From positions 130,549 to 194,548 of the forward strand of contig JAREIK010003005.1 of assembly GCA_029783825.1 (NCBI GenBank): DNA of 64,000 bases, read 5' to 3'. Made by a program: the position numbers and the translations under genes. The notes under the pieces are model-generated. The model did no database searches, was not told the DNA's origin, and was given only the letters and a program-made list of their open reading frames with translations. The DNA comes from Sapria himalayana. Its lineage: Eukaryota; Streptophyta; Magnoliopsida; Malpighiales; Rafflesiaceae. Positions 1-11,505 of the stretch are shown piece after piece (positions within the stretch are counted from its first letter, which is position 1; every line of letters starts with the position of its first letter).

Positions 1-430
1 AGTTAGGGACAATTACCTAGCTAAATGAGCATTTTCCGTCACTAAACAGGATATAGCGACGGATTACCAATGGATCGGTTCCTTATCTAAAGTGTTCCTT
101 GCTAAAGTTTCGTAAGGGAAAGTGTCCCTAGCTAAAAAGTTAGCGACATAAAAATATCTTGCTAAAAAAGACAAATTCCCTAGCTAAATTAGCAAGCTAA
201 ATGAGATTTTCTATCGTTAAACTAAATAATGATGGAAGATTCCCAAGCTATATTTTAGTCGCTAAATTTTAGTGACGGAAATAGTCCCTAGCTAAATAAA
301 TTTAGCGACGAAAAAATCCATTGCTAAATTTAAGAATTTCCCAACTAAATTAGCTAGAAAAATTTCCTAGCTAAATTACCATGGGATTTTTCCCTTGCTA
401 ATTTAGTAATGGATTATTTCCCTAGCTATT
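1..430 (-). repeat. 3' subterminal repeat region of CACTA element 1
   Basis: Short degenerate motifs recur every 20-40 bases in both orientations: CCTAGCTAAAT, TTAGCGACGGA, TTGCTAAA. They resemble the repeats just inside the 36133, 42193 and 48733 termini. In CACTA elements such subterminal arrays bind the TNPA-type protein; that role here is inferred from the family. Confidence 0.8.
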
Positions 431-1084
431 TTAATTTCAAAACTATTTTCAATATTTAATTTATTTTAAAATTTTTTAATTAAATAATTTTATATTTTTA
501 TATCAAATTGAATAAAAAATGAAACTATAAATAATTTATAATAAACAAAAAATAAAATCATTTAATAACTTATTCTAATTCAATATTTTATATAATTGAA
601 ACAAAAAAATAACAAAATTTTATTACATCTTATTCATAAATATATCTACCGACAGTGCATAAAGTATAATATATCCATTCATTGAAGTTGATTTCTTTCC
701 CATCAACTCCTCCGATCATCATTTTTCTACTGCGACAAAGTTGTCCGAGTCACGACACATAATGTCTAGTGAAAATCTCATCACTTATACAAGCTTTATA
801 TGAGGAATAATGCAGTATCATATCTGTAAGAAATGTAAACCACTCAGTCAAATTAAAATAAAAAAAATTATGTTTTGATAAATATATAATCCTGGAGTAT
901 ATTTGTAAATATATACTAGCATTTCACTCGGACATATATTACTATAGTATATTTACATAAAAACTACAGTATTATGTGTACATATAAATTGAGTACAAAT
1001 ATACTCATTATATACGTACATAAAATACTACAGTAATATATGTACGTATATACTGACATTATTCATACTTATATATCGCATTTG

Positions 1085-1515
1085 GTGATGTTGCTGCTGC
1101 TCCCACTGCCACCGCTACTGCGACTATTGCTGTCGCTGCGAATACCACTATTATTGTCACCGCTGCTGCCGATGCCGCTGATGCCGCCACCGCCACTGCT
1201 ATCGGTGTTGGCCGCTGCCCCTTCTGCCTGTGCTACTGATGCATGCCGAAGTTTCCATAGCTATCATTGTCGCCACTACCACCGCTGCTACCACCACCGC
1301 CACTACTGCGACTACCACCTCTACTTCTGGTGTTGCCGCTACTTCCGGTCCACCCACTGCTACCACTACTACTGTCATTGCTGCCACTACCATTGCTTCC
1401 AATGCCGCTGCTCCCATCATTACAGCTTCCACCACTACCACCGCCACTACTGCAGTAGCTGCTACCCCCACTACTGTTGTCGCTGCCACCTCTACCTTTG
1501 CTACTACTGCTGATA
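1085..1515. repeat. Degenerate GC-rich trinucleotide array, copy 1
   Basis: An imperfect array of GCT, GCC, ACC, ACT and CTG triplets stands out from the AT-rich surroundings. The triplet period opens reading frames on both strands (Ala/Thr-rich, Leu/Pro-rich and Tyr/His/Cys-rich). I read these as by-products of the repeat rather than proteins, because there is no domain and no conserved frame between copies. Confidence 0.8.
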
Positions 1516-2275
1516 ATAGGTTTTTACATTTCTATAATAGGCTAAAACTCTACCCAAAAAATTTAAGACACTCAAATATATTCACAGATATATAAAAATA
1601 GTTATTATTGACATGAACATACACAAATTAAAGTTGATTGTCATACAGCTAAAATTATAATTTAATTAAATAATTTAATATTTTTATATTAAATTTAATA
1701 TAAAGAGAAACTATAAATGAAAATTTAAAATTAAACAAAAAAAATTCATTTAATAACTTATTCTAATACAATATTTTAAATAACTAAAACAAAAAAATAA
1801 CAAAAATTATATTACATCTTATTTATTAATATATCTACCGACTGTGCATAAAGTATAATCTATCAATGCATTGATGATGCTTTCTCTCCCTCTGCTCCTC
1901 TGATCACCAATTTTTTGCTGTGAAAAAGCTATCCGAGTCACAGTGCTTCATATCTGTTGAAAAATTCCTTCACTTATACTAGCTTCGTATGGGAAAGAAA
2001 ATGATACCACATTTGTAAGAAATTTAAACCACTAAATCAAATCAAAATAAATTAAAAAAAAAACTATGTTTTGATAAATATATATTACTATAGTAAAAAT
2101 GTACATATATACTATCATTTCACTCGTACATATATTACTACAGTATTTGTACATATAAATTATAGTATTATGCATACAAATATACCGAGTACATATATAC
2201 TAAGTATATATGTACATAAAGTACTTTTAGAATTATATGTACATATATACTAACTATATACGTACGTATATACCA

Positions 2276-2690
2276 CATTTGTTGCCATCCTGATGCTCCC
2301 ACTGTCGATGCTGCTTTTGTCGCTGCTGCCACTACCACTATGGCTACTGCCGGTGTTGCCACTGTTGCTGGTGCTACCACCACTACCACCGCTACTATTG
2401 CTGCCACCGCTGCCACCGCTGCCACTACTACCACTATAGCTGCTATTGCTACTGATGCCGCCGCTACACTGATGCTGCCACTATGGCCGCTGCTGCCTCC
2501 GTTGCAGCCACTGTCGCTACTGAATCAGCTACCATGACTGCCACTACTATCATTGCCACTACTGCCGCTGCTACTGCTGCTACCGCTGCCATCATTACCA
2601 CTGTCGCCACTGCCACTTCTGCCACCGCTACTACCGCTACCATCACTATAGTTGTTGCCATGGCTACCGCTCCTACCACTACTAATAATA
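2276..2690. repeat. Degenerate GC-rich trinucleotide array, copy 2
   Basis: Same position in the second internal repeat as copy 1, with different exact triplet order. Consists mainly of GCT, GCC, ACC and ACT triplets. It is followed by the same tail (AATAGGCTTTTACAT). Confidence 0.8.
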
Positions 2691-3414
2691 GGCTTTTACA
2701 TACCTATAATAGTCTAAAACTCTACCCAAAAAATTCAGAGAAACAAAAACATATTAATAGATATATAAAAATAGTTATTATAGACAAGAACAAACACAAA
2801 TTAAAGTTGATTGTTATACAGCTTCAAAAAAAATTAATTAAATAATTTTAGTTTTTAAATTAAATTTAATAAAAATAGAAACTATAAATAAAAATTTAAA
2901 TTAAACAAAAAAAATTCATTTGATGACATATTCTAATACAAAATTTTAAATAACTGAAACAAAAAAATAACAAAGTTATATTACATCTTATTAATCAATG
3001 TATCTACCGACAATGCATAAAGTATAATCTATTCATGCATTGATGTTGCTTTAGCTCCCTCAGCTCCTCCAATCACCAACTTTTTGTTGCAAAAAAGTTG
3101 TCCAGGTCACGGTGCATCATGTTTGTTTAAATATCTTTTTACTTATACAAGATTCATATTGGAAACAATGTCGTACCATATCTATGTGAAATTTAAATCA
3201 CCCAATCAAATCAAAATAAATAAAAAAACTATGTTTTGATAAATATATATTATTGTAGTAAATATGTACATATATACAAGCATTTTACTCGTTCATATAT
3301 TACTCAGTATATACATATATACTGAGTACATATATATACTCAGTATATATGTACATAAAAAACTATAGTATTAAATGTACGTATATACTGACTATATACA
3401 TACGTATATACCGC

Positions 3415-3560
3415 ATTTGTTGCCATTGCTATTGCTCACGCTGTCAATGCCTGCTCATGCCACTGCTACTGCTCCCGCTACCCCTGCCGCTGCCACTTTC
3501 TCTACCATAGCTACCGTCACTGCCATCGCTGTCATCGCTGCCACTACTGTCACTGCTGAA
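3415..3560. repeat. Degenerate GC-rich trinucleotide array, copy 3 (short)
   Basis: A contracted version of the arrays at 1085 and 2276, with GCT/GCC/ACC triplets and the same flanks. Length differences among copies indicate array expansion or contraction. Confidence 0.75.
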
Positions 3561-3690
3561 AATAGGCTTTTATATATCTATAATAGGCTAAAACTCTAAT
3601 TAAAAAATAGGAGACACAAAAACATATTCACAGATATATAAAAATAATTATTATAATCATGAACAAACACAAATTATTATAAACATATTC

Positions 3691-4108
3691 ACAGATATAT
3701 AAAAATAGGAGACACAAAATAATTATATAAAAAAAATCTAAAAGATATCCAGCGATTATATTTAGAGATAAAGAGAGTGCAAAAATAAAATGTTTTAAGA
3801 ATAATAAAGATAAGATAAGCTAGCCCTCTTTTTGATAAAGCTGAAATCAATAAATATTGGACCTAATCATTAGAATGAACTTGATAATATCTGAATGCTT
3901 TAAATCATGATTTTTTCTTTTGTCTCACATAATATGTCATGCAAAGATTCATAATTAGGTTAATCAGAAAAGCAAAGAACAAAACTAGAATAAGAAAAAT
4001 TGAAACCTACAAAATAATATCATAATTATTTGCTGCACATAGAAAAAAATAAAAAACAGTTAAGAAATAATTTTCATACTCAATCATCCTTATAATTTGT
4101 AGGGAATG
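3691..4108. other. AT-rich stretch downstream of element 1 genes
   Basis: No coding or structured signal seen apart from a short duplicated phrase (CACAGATATATAAAAATA) at its left edge. On the minus strand it lies just 3' of the coiled-coil gene remnant and may be its 3' untranslated part. Confidence 0.35.
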
Positions 4109-4543
4109 CTAGCCTCTCCTGTGAGGATTCGCAATTGGATCTTGGAATGCTATTTGTTTCGCCAATGTCACTAATTGTGACTCCATATAGGACATATGCT
4201 GTTGCATTACATTCTTAATTTCTTTCATCTCATGGTTCATTTCTTTAATTTTTTTGCATTTCTTCAATCAAATTAGTTTACTGCTCATCCTTCTGTTCTT
4301 TAATTTCATATATCCTTCCTTCAAATTAGATATTTGCTCATCATTCTTTTTCATTTTGGTGTCCATAACTATAATACGTTCATTTTTTTCCAGTGCTTGT
4401 TGTTCTACCGACTCATCCATCATTGATGAGGTAGATGAATTAGAAGCATGACTACTACAACAAGATGCCACTCCCTTAGAGCCAATTTCATACACTCAGT
4501 ACTTCTTTCGACCTCTACCACGACCATGTTTTTTAGGCACCAT
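4109..4543 (-). pseudogene. CACTA-encoded coiled-coil protein remnant (Transposase_24/Ptta-like C-terminus)
   Basis: Read from the ATG at 4543, the frame gives about 145 codons to a TAG at 4109-4111, with two internal TGA stops (about codons 16 and 92). The start is basic (MVPKKHGRGRGRKKY, AT-hook-like). A Ser-rich stretch follows, then a long charged helix with heptad spacing (EQQALEKNERIIVMDTKMKK region, later MKEIKNVMQQHMSYMESQ). Plant CACTA second proteins of the Ptta/En/Spm type (PF03004) commonly end in such a coiled coil. The central domain of that family is missing, so this is a truncated or spliced remnant. It lies downstream of the transposase on the same strand. The family call is moderate; the coiled coil itself is clear. 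Confidence 0.5.
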
Positions 4544-4682
4544 CTGCTGTACAAAATAAAACATAGAACAAATATTAGAGATATGATGAACAAGCATGCA
4601 TTTTCGAATAAAACACACTGATAGATTTCAACAAAATATAAAAAGTCTTTGCTAGTTTAAATTATAAAAATATTATAACAAT

Positions 4683-5560
4683 TTAATAATTGGCATTACT
4701 ATCGTCCCCCAATGGATCTTCTAATATTTTGTCTGATTCTGATAGAAGTTCGAACTCATCTTCAGATAGAAATTGATAATCTTCAATTTCTATTATGCCA
4801 CTATTTGAGTCTCATAAATTTTCTAGATCTTCATCTACATTTACAGGCTCAATATTATTTATGTCATCTTCCTGGAATGTCGGTGCATATCTAAGTCTGC
4901 ACTTCTTTGTTATGATGTTGGAACTTCAAATTTTGATCGGACTTTGATTTTGCAAATCACCCACCAATCTCTCTTATAACGAGATAAACTCAGATATGTA
5001 CAATTAATATACTTGAGCAGCTTGAACTACCATAATAAATGGCTCATATTGATTATATGTGTGTTTATGGTTAACATCCACTAACTTATAATCCGAATGA
5101 ATCTTTGTACCCACATTTCATGTAGGATCAAACCACTCACTCTTAAATAATACAATCCTGTTATTTTCGATTCCAGGATACTCCAACTCAATAACTTTTT
5201 TGAGGTGACCATAATAATCAATTTCATCTGCACTATAACATAAGCCTTTAATGCATATACCACTATTCATTGTTGTTTTAGAATAAGAGTGGCAGATTGT
5301 GTGAAATTTATATCCATTAATAAAATACCCATGATAGGTTGTCACATATCTAAACGAGCCTTTACTTAGATTCTGAATGAAAATATTTGAATCTCCATTT
5401 GAAGGAACAATTGTAGGTGACATAAATAAAAAAATGATATTAATAAATAAAAGATACTAATAAATTAAATAATTCAAAATTTAAAACTTAATAATTCTCA
5501 CATAATTTTTTAACCAATTCGCAATTTTAGTTTCTAGCATATAATCGACATCATTACTGG
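4683..5560 (-). pseudogene. DUF4216 / C-terminal part of CACTA transposase
   Basis: An open segment at 5423-5118 has the DUF4216 signature: NSGICIKGL, then YYGHLKKVIELEYPG and a IVLFKSEWFDPT block. After a stop in place of Trp, the same frame continues with VGTKIHSDYKLVDVNHKHTY and EPFIMVVQAAQVY, the typical DUF4216 tail. It then runs through an acidic Asp/Glu/Ser end (DEDLENL, GDDSNANY) to a TAA at 4683. Upstream, 5560-5490 gives QLVISSNDVDYMLETKIA, probably the preceding exon. In plant CACTA transposases DUF4216 follows DUF4218, as here. Stops and a shift near 4990 show decay. It is probably the same gene as the segment at 5690-8276. Confidence 0.75.
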
Positions 5561-5689
5561 AAATTACTAGTTGCTTATATTTTAACTGCTCAACATAAAT
5601 ACAGTACAAATATAAAAAGAGAGAGAAGGTTGTATATCAATTTTTAATAATTCCTATTAAAGATAAAATTAAACTATGATTAAACCTAC

Positions 5690-8276
5690 CACCATTTTTG
5701 GTATACATACTCAATATATGATGCAGCCTCTTTACAATTAAGTAAAACATAGTTCCGGGTTGCTTTTTACTCTTCATCTATCATACATCTTTTCATTGCT
5801 CTTCCAAATACTCTTCTAGGGTGCTTGAAGATAGATAGTTTGTCCACAGAATCTTCTACCATCACATTATCTTCATCATTTCGTGGTACATTTATATTCT
5901 TTGTATTGACATGGTCCTCAAAATAATAAGAATAAAATAATGATGCTTCTTCTACTAAATATGCATTGCAAATTGAACCTTCAACTTTTGCCTTGTTTCT
6001 AACATTCAATTTCAACTTACAAATATACGTACAATCATAATGTTAGGTTTCACTTAGATTAAATTACAATATTACTTTTTGTACGAAATAATATAACAAA
6101 ACAAATTATATGTATTTACCTCTTAAAAGAATACATCCACCTGAATTGCATTGGCCTTGCAATCCTCACTTCATATACCAAATGGATTGGAAAATGCTCC
6201 ATTGAGTCAAAAAAAACTTGGTGGGAATATCTGTTCAAGCTTACAAATAATAAGTGGAATGTTATTCTTCTGCCTCAACATGTCATCTATTTTGATTTTG
6301 GTTAAAGTTAGCTGTTTGAAAAACAACTAAGTTCTGTAAGGACCTTCCAAACACTTAGGGGAAGTATTTCACCGAATGCATTTGGTATTAATTGCTGCAT
6401 AAATACATGACAGTCATGACTTTTCATTCCAAATAAATTAAGATTCTTCTTATCCATGCATCTACCCATATTTGACACATATCCATCAGGGAATTTCAAA
6501 ATTTTAACACATTCACACAATATCAATCTTGCCTTCTTATCAAGTGTATAGCAAGCTTTAGTGAATTTTCCTATTTCCTCATTCAGTTTCAATTCAGGAT
6601 GTCGACAGTAATCAATTAGCTCTTGTCTTGATTTTAAAGTGTCTTTTGTTTTTCCATCTACATTAAGGACAATGTTGATAACATTGTCAAACATATTATT
6701 TTCAATATGCATTACATCTAAGTTATGATGAATTAAATTGAACTTCTAATAGGGCACGTCCCAAAATATTATATGTTTCCTCCCGCCAAATAATTTATCT
6801 ATTCATCCATTACTTCCAGTAGCTTCTTTTTTAGTTACCTTCTTCAAACCCAAACTCTGAATCTTTGTCATAATATTATCTCCTGAACGAACAGCTAGTG
6901 CAACCTTCATCACAGTTTTATTTTTTCAAAATGTGGTTCTATTTCTTCGAAATGGATGATTCTTAGGTAGAAACTTACGATAGTTATAAAACCATGACTG
7001 TTTACCACTAAAGTTGAGGGTAAATGAATCAAAATTTGTCATGCAATATGAGCATGCAAATCATTTTGTAGTTCTCCAGCCATACAACTTTGAATATCTA
7101 GGAAAGTCACTTACCATCCATATAAGGGCTGCTCACATAATAAAATTTTGTTTCTTTGAGATATCATATGTATCCATGCTAGTATCCCACAAATGATTAA
7201 ACTCTTCAATAAGAAGCTGTAAGAAAACATCCAGCATGGCTTTTGGATTTTTTGTCCTTGGAACCAATATTGACAAAACCATATATTGCTCATTCATACA
7301 CAAACATGAAGGAAAGTTATAAGGTGTCACTATCACAGGCCATGTTGAATACTATTCTCTAGATTGCCCAAATGGCTGAAATCCATCAGTGCAGAGACTG
7401 AACCTCACATTTCGACTTTCTACTGCAAAATATTTATGTATATAATTAAAATGCTGCAAGCAAGTAAATCTAATGGATTACACATTACCCCTTCTTAAAC
7501 CTCATGCTCACAATGCCACCTCATATCATTTTCTATTGCATTTCATGCATAAAGTCTCCGTAATCGAGGAATTAATGAAAAACAATACATCTTCTTTAAG
7601 ACAACCTTTAATTTTTGGTGCGTATATACAATACGAGGTGCCTTCCTAAATCGAGGATGATCACAAAACTTACAGCTAATTAAATCACTATCACCGCCCC
7701 AATATAGCATGCATCCATTTAAATAACAATCAATTTTTTTCACAGGTAGACCCATTCCTCATAGTAACTTCTTAGTATTGTAAAAGTTGTTAGTGATCAA
7801 ATTATTATCCAAAACAATCTCCTTCATCAATTCTGTCACCTAATCAAATAATTTCTCAGACATATAATTTTCTTACTTAATGCTCCTTAGTCGAGCCACA
7901 AGTGACTATTGCAAATTTGTTTTACAACCAAGCCACAACTCTTTATCTGTAGCTTTAAGTATTTCATAAAATTTCTAAGCTTCATGATTAGGTGGTTCAT
8001 CCACGTAATCCATTCTGAAGTCAGCACTAGCAGCTTCCGTGATCATTCTATGGTATGTGTTTGATGTTTATTCACTACAAGCAAATGATTTAGTACCCTC
8101 ATTTTGGTGAATATTCAAAGCCATTGTACTTTCCCCATGATAAATCCAAACAAAATAATTTGGCACACAAAGTCATATTTAGCCAAATGATATCTTAAAG
8201 TATTTGCATCACGAAAAGAGATATTTTGATACTTGTGATGATTACATGGACACTTAATTTTTTCTCCATCCATCAT
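5690..8276 (-). pseudogene. TNP2-type CACTA transposase pseudogene (Transposase-associated, tnp2, DUF4218)
   Basis: The start at 8276 gives MMDGEKIKCPCNHHKY and a HL.KYDFV pattern, the zinc-finger-like Transposase-associated domain. Next come IDCYLNGCMLYWGGD, CKFCDHPRF and SLIPRLRRLYA (7755-7543); then FSLCTDGFQPFG, WPVIVTPYNFPSCLCM (7450-7290), ALIWMVSDFPRYSKLYGW and FYNYRKFLPKNHPFRR. The segment at 6712-6308 has MHIENNMFDNV, GKTKDTLKSR, LKFPDGYVSN and MKSHDCHVFMQQLIP. A likely 105 bp intron (GTAAAT...TTGTAAG, about 6124-6020) separates this from the DUF4218 end (LNVRNKAKVEGSICNAYLVEEASLF). These blocks are diagnostic of tnp2 (PF02992) and DUF4218. At least eight in-frame stops and some shifts make it nonfunctional. 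The product would cut and join element ends in the nucleus. Confidence 0.9.
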
Positions 8277-8659
8277 TTTCGATTGACTACATGCATAATT
8301 GATGAAAGTTCAAGTCTAGTCAAAAAACATTATTCAAAAAATCATTAATAAACCCTTCTATACATCAATTGATGATCTAAACTCATTTTGTCTTATTTTA
8401 TTTACAAAAAATAATGCACAATCATTATTTTAAATAAAACATTCTATTACTTAAAAATATACAAATAATTAAATAAAATTAATTACAAATGAATATTTAA
8501 AAATTAAAAATCATGAATATCGAAGCAATGTGTTTGCAGAATCTACATTCATAGATAAAGAAATTTTTAGCATGATAAAGATTAATAGATATAACACTAA
8601 TAATAGATAAAGGGTGCAAAATACGATAATGCAAAAGAAAGGAAAACAAAAAAGAAAGG
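8277..8659. other. Upstream leader region of the transposase remnant
   Basis: AT-rich sequence between the transposase start and the purine tract; no coding signal seen. By position it would hold the 5' untranslated region on the minus strand. Confidence 0.35.
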
Positions 8660-8965
8660 CATTCAAAGTTTGAAGGAGGAGAGGGAGAGGGAGAGAGAGA
8701 GAGAGAGAGATAAGGTGGATAGAAAGAGGGGCACAGAAATCGGGAGACATGAAAGAGAGAGGAAGAGAGAGGAGGAAGAGAGAGGGGGAGAGAAATAGTG
8801 AAAGGGAGAGAGGGGGAGAGAGGGGGGAGGGAGGGAGAGAATGGGGGGAAAGAGGGAGAGAGATAGGGAGAGAGAAAGAGGGGGTGGAGAGAGAGAGAAA
8901 AAGCAAGGAAGAAGAGCGAGAAAGAAAATTAAAGAGATAGAGTGTGTCACATAAAGAAAAAGAGG
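8660..8965. repeat. Polypurine (GA-rich) tract upstream of the transposase
   Basis: About 300 bases are nearly pure A/G on the plus strand (runs of GAGAGA, GGGAGAG, AAAGAGAG), hence pyrimidine-rich on the transposase strand. It sits about 390 bases 5' of the transposase start. Such CT tracts occur in plant promoters and leaders and can form triplex DNA; a promoter role here is only an inference from position. The open frames through it encode only Arg/Glu or Leu/Ser/Pro runs and are not counted as genes. Confidence 0.75.
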
Positions 8966-9299
8966 AAGAGAAGGGTAGAAATAATTATAGATGGAGGGAG
9001 AGACGCATAGAGAGTGCAGTGTTAGAATGATGAATTATATAAAATAAAATAAAATTTGTTCGGTACAAGCCTATCAAATATTATATCTTTTGTTATACAT
9101 AAGTTCATATTTGAGCATGAGGCCCAATGGCTAGGTTTAGGTAAGGGTACACCTCTTATTTGTATTATACCATATATGAGCATAATCAACGTACACTCTC
9201 ATGATATGTGCTTACATATTGTTGACATTATATCTTTAGCCGTTTTATTTCAAGTTAGTGCAACAAAATTGTATTATCTCATATATAATTATATGTTAG
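8966..9299. other. Short unique spacer in element 1
   Basis: Contains a frame of 84 codons (9056-9310, plus strand) without recognisable domain, antisense to the element. I do not support it as a gene. Confidence 0.3.
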
Positions 9300-10720
9300 G
9301 ATACATATAGTAAATATAGTTATAAATAGTTACATATAGATAAACATATAATTATATATAGATATATGCATACAAATAGTTATAAGTAAATTTAAATAAA
9401 TGTATATAACGTTATAAACAATTATATAGATTTACATATATGTATACATTTATGTATACATAATTAAAAATAAAGTTATATTTATCGATATATAGTTTTT
9501 TATAGTTATACAAATATGTATATATAGTTATAAACATTTAGTTAAACATTATGTTGTATGTTTTTATACATATAATTATAAATATAGTTACATGTGGTTA
9601 TACATATATTTATATGTATAATTAAACTTATATTTATACATGTATGTATATATATTTTTTCATATAATTTCATATATTTATACATATAGTTATGTATAAG
9701 TATGGATATACTAAAATACGTTTTTAATACTAATATATAAAATTGCATATTAAATACATGTTGTTAATTATATATTTAAATATAGTTATGTATATAGTTT
9801 TAATAGTTATACATATAGTAAGATAGAATTATTTATAGTTATATGTTATTATACATATAATATATATAGTTATAAAAAGTTATATATTGTTAAACATTTA
9901 GTTTTATATATATATATATATATTCATACGAGTAATTATATTTAGTTATACATAAATATATACAATGTTATAAACAAATATATAGATTTACATATATGTA
10001 AACATATATGTATAAATAGTTAAAAATATAGATATATTTATTTATATATAGTTTTATTTAGTTTTACAAATATTTATATATAGTTATACACATATAATTA
10101 AACATAATGTTTTATGTTTTAATACATGTAATTATAAATATAGTACATGTGGTTAGACATATAGTTACACATATAGTTATATTTATATTTATACATGTAG
10201 GTATATATATTTATTCATATAATTTCATATATTTATACATATAGATATGTATAGGGATAGATATAGTAAAATACATTTTTATATACTAATATATACAAAT
10301 GTATATTAAATATAAGATGTAAATTACATATTTAAATATAGTTAAGTATACAGCTTTTATAGTTATATATATAATAAGATGCAATTATTTATAGTTATAT
10401 GTTATTATACATATAGTATATATAGCTATTAATATTTTGATATATTTAAACATATAGTTATATATAAAGATCTTCATACAAAGAGTTATACATAAATATA
10501 TAAAGTTATAAATAAATATATAGATTTATATATATGTATACATAGTTATAAATATTGTTATATTTAATGTTGTAGAGTGTTATATAGTTATAAAAATATT
10601 CATATAGTTAGACAAATATTTATACATAGTGATACACATATAGTTAAATATAATGTTGTATGTTATTATACATGTAACTATAAATATAATTACATGTAGG
10701 TATACATATAGTTACCCATA
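9300..10720. repeat. AT-rich internal minisatellite of element 1 (TAGTTATA family)
   Basis: Degenerate repeats of ATATAGTTATACATA and relatives fill 1.4 kb. Longer phrases recur (TTCATAC.AGTAATTATA, CATAAATATATA.AAAGTTATAAA). The stretch at about 9540-9950 is repeated at about 10080-10480, giving a ~540 bp higher-order period. A related array in reverse complement occupies 30840-32090 of element 2, which supports common ancestry of the two elements. Confidence 0.75.
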
Positions 10721-11292
10721 TAATCATAATTCTAACACTTAAAATTATCAAATCCAACTTGCGTTATCATTATAAAGTTTTTTTGAATCCAAGATTTCTA
10801 AAAAGTTACTAGTATGATGGTTGGTAGCATCATTAATTAGGTGTAAGCCCTGGATTTGAACCTATCATTGTTCTTTGAAGAAGTATATTTTGGTAAACCC
10901 TAAGAGAATCAAAAATTGATTTTTGAATTCTGAAACTATTATTTTAGATTTAAATTTATTAAAAACTTCTGTGAGATAAACAAAGTTGATGCACTTTAGT
11001 GCATCAAAAGTGGATAAAAGTTATAAAGTTATAAGAAAAAAATATTAAGGGGACCCAAAATGAAAATAATAATGTTTTATTACAATTTTTAATTTTAATA
11101 TACCATTTGGGGACCCAAATCCAAAATATTTATGATTTGGGTCTTCCAAATTTCTATACTGATAATTACCTTCTTTTAATCATACAACATGCATATACTC
11201 GAGTATGCATATGAGTTTATGCAGAAACTCATTTTTTTCATAAATAAAAACATATGCATATAGAGTTTATACATACTCTGTATGCATAAACA

Positions 11293-11345
11293 TATGCATA
11301 AATTCGTTTCTGCATACCGCGTAAGTAGAAACGAGTTTATGCATA
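11293..11345. other. Strong inverted repeat (19 bp arms, 15 bp loop)
   Basis: The left arm TATGCATAAATTCGTTTCT and right arm AGAAACGAGTTTATGCATA pair at 18 of 19 positions, with a 15 base loop. Several partial copies of the arm sequence surround it (11190-11290), including a perfect 12 bp palindrome ATACTCGAGTAT. Confidence 0.8.
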
Positions 11346-11466
11346 ATGTTTTTTTTTAATTATGTTGGGATAATGATGAGTATCAAAATTTAGGTACTAA
11401 AATATAACCCAAATCATATATATTTTTTATTTTAGATTCCATAACATAATTATCCATTATATATAA

Positions 11467-11503
<37 letters not shown>
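11467..11503. repeat. TA dinucleotide microsatellite
   Basis: Uninterrupted alternating TA run inside the 5' interior of element 1. Confidence 0.9.

Positions 11504-11505
<2 letters not shown>

Larger units (their letters stand above)
430..3690 (-). repeat. Three tandem ~1.2 kb internal repeats of the CACTA 3' region
   Basis: The same order of segments occurs three times (about 430-1650, 1650-2825 and 2825-3690). It runs: AT-rich stretch, a CTACCGAC.GTGCATAAAGTATAAT block (near 646, 1830 and 2999), a TATGTACATATATACT-rich block, a GC-rich trinucleotide array, and a tail with GGCTAAAACTCTACCCAAAAAA. Spacing between anchors is about 1.17-1.19 kb; the third copy is shorter. Related copies in reverse complement lie at 39040-39790, 40470-41790, 35100-35870 and 47700-48400. 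No gene is visible. Long open frames in the trinucleotide parts encode only low-complexity Ala/Thr/Val or Leu/Pro runs. Confidence 0.8.

Noticed and set aside
1040..2845. Ala/Thr/Val-rich frames at 1230-1595, 2340-2537 and 2483-2845
   Set aside because: Same reason: degenerate trinucleotide arrays, not conserved between copies at the protein level.
8511..8950. Ser/Leu/Pro-rich and Arg/Glu-rich frames over the GA tract
   Set aside because: Low-complexity translation of a polypurine tract.
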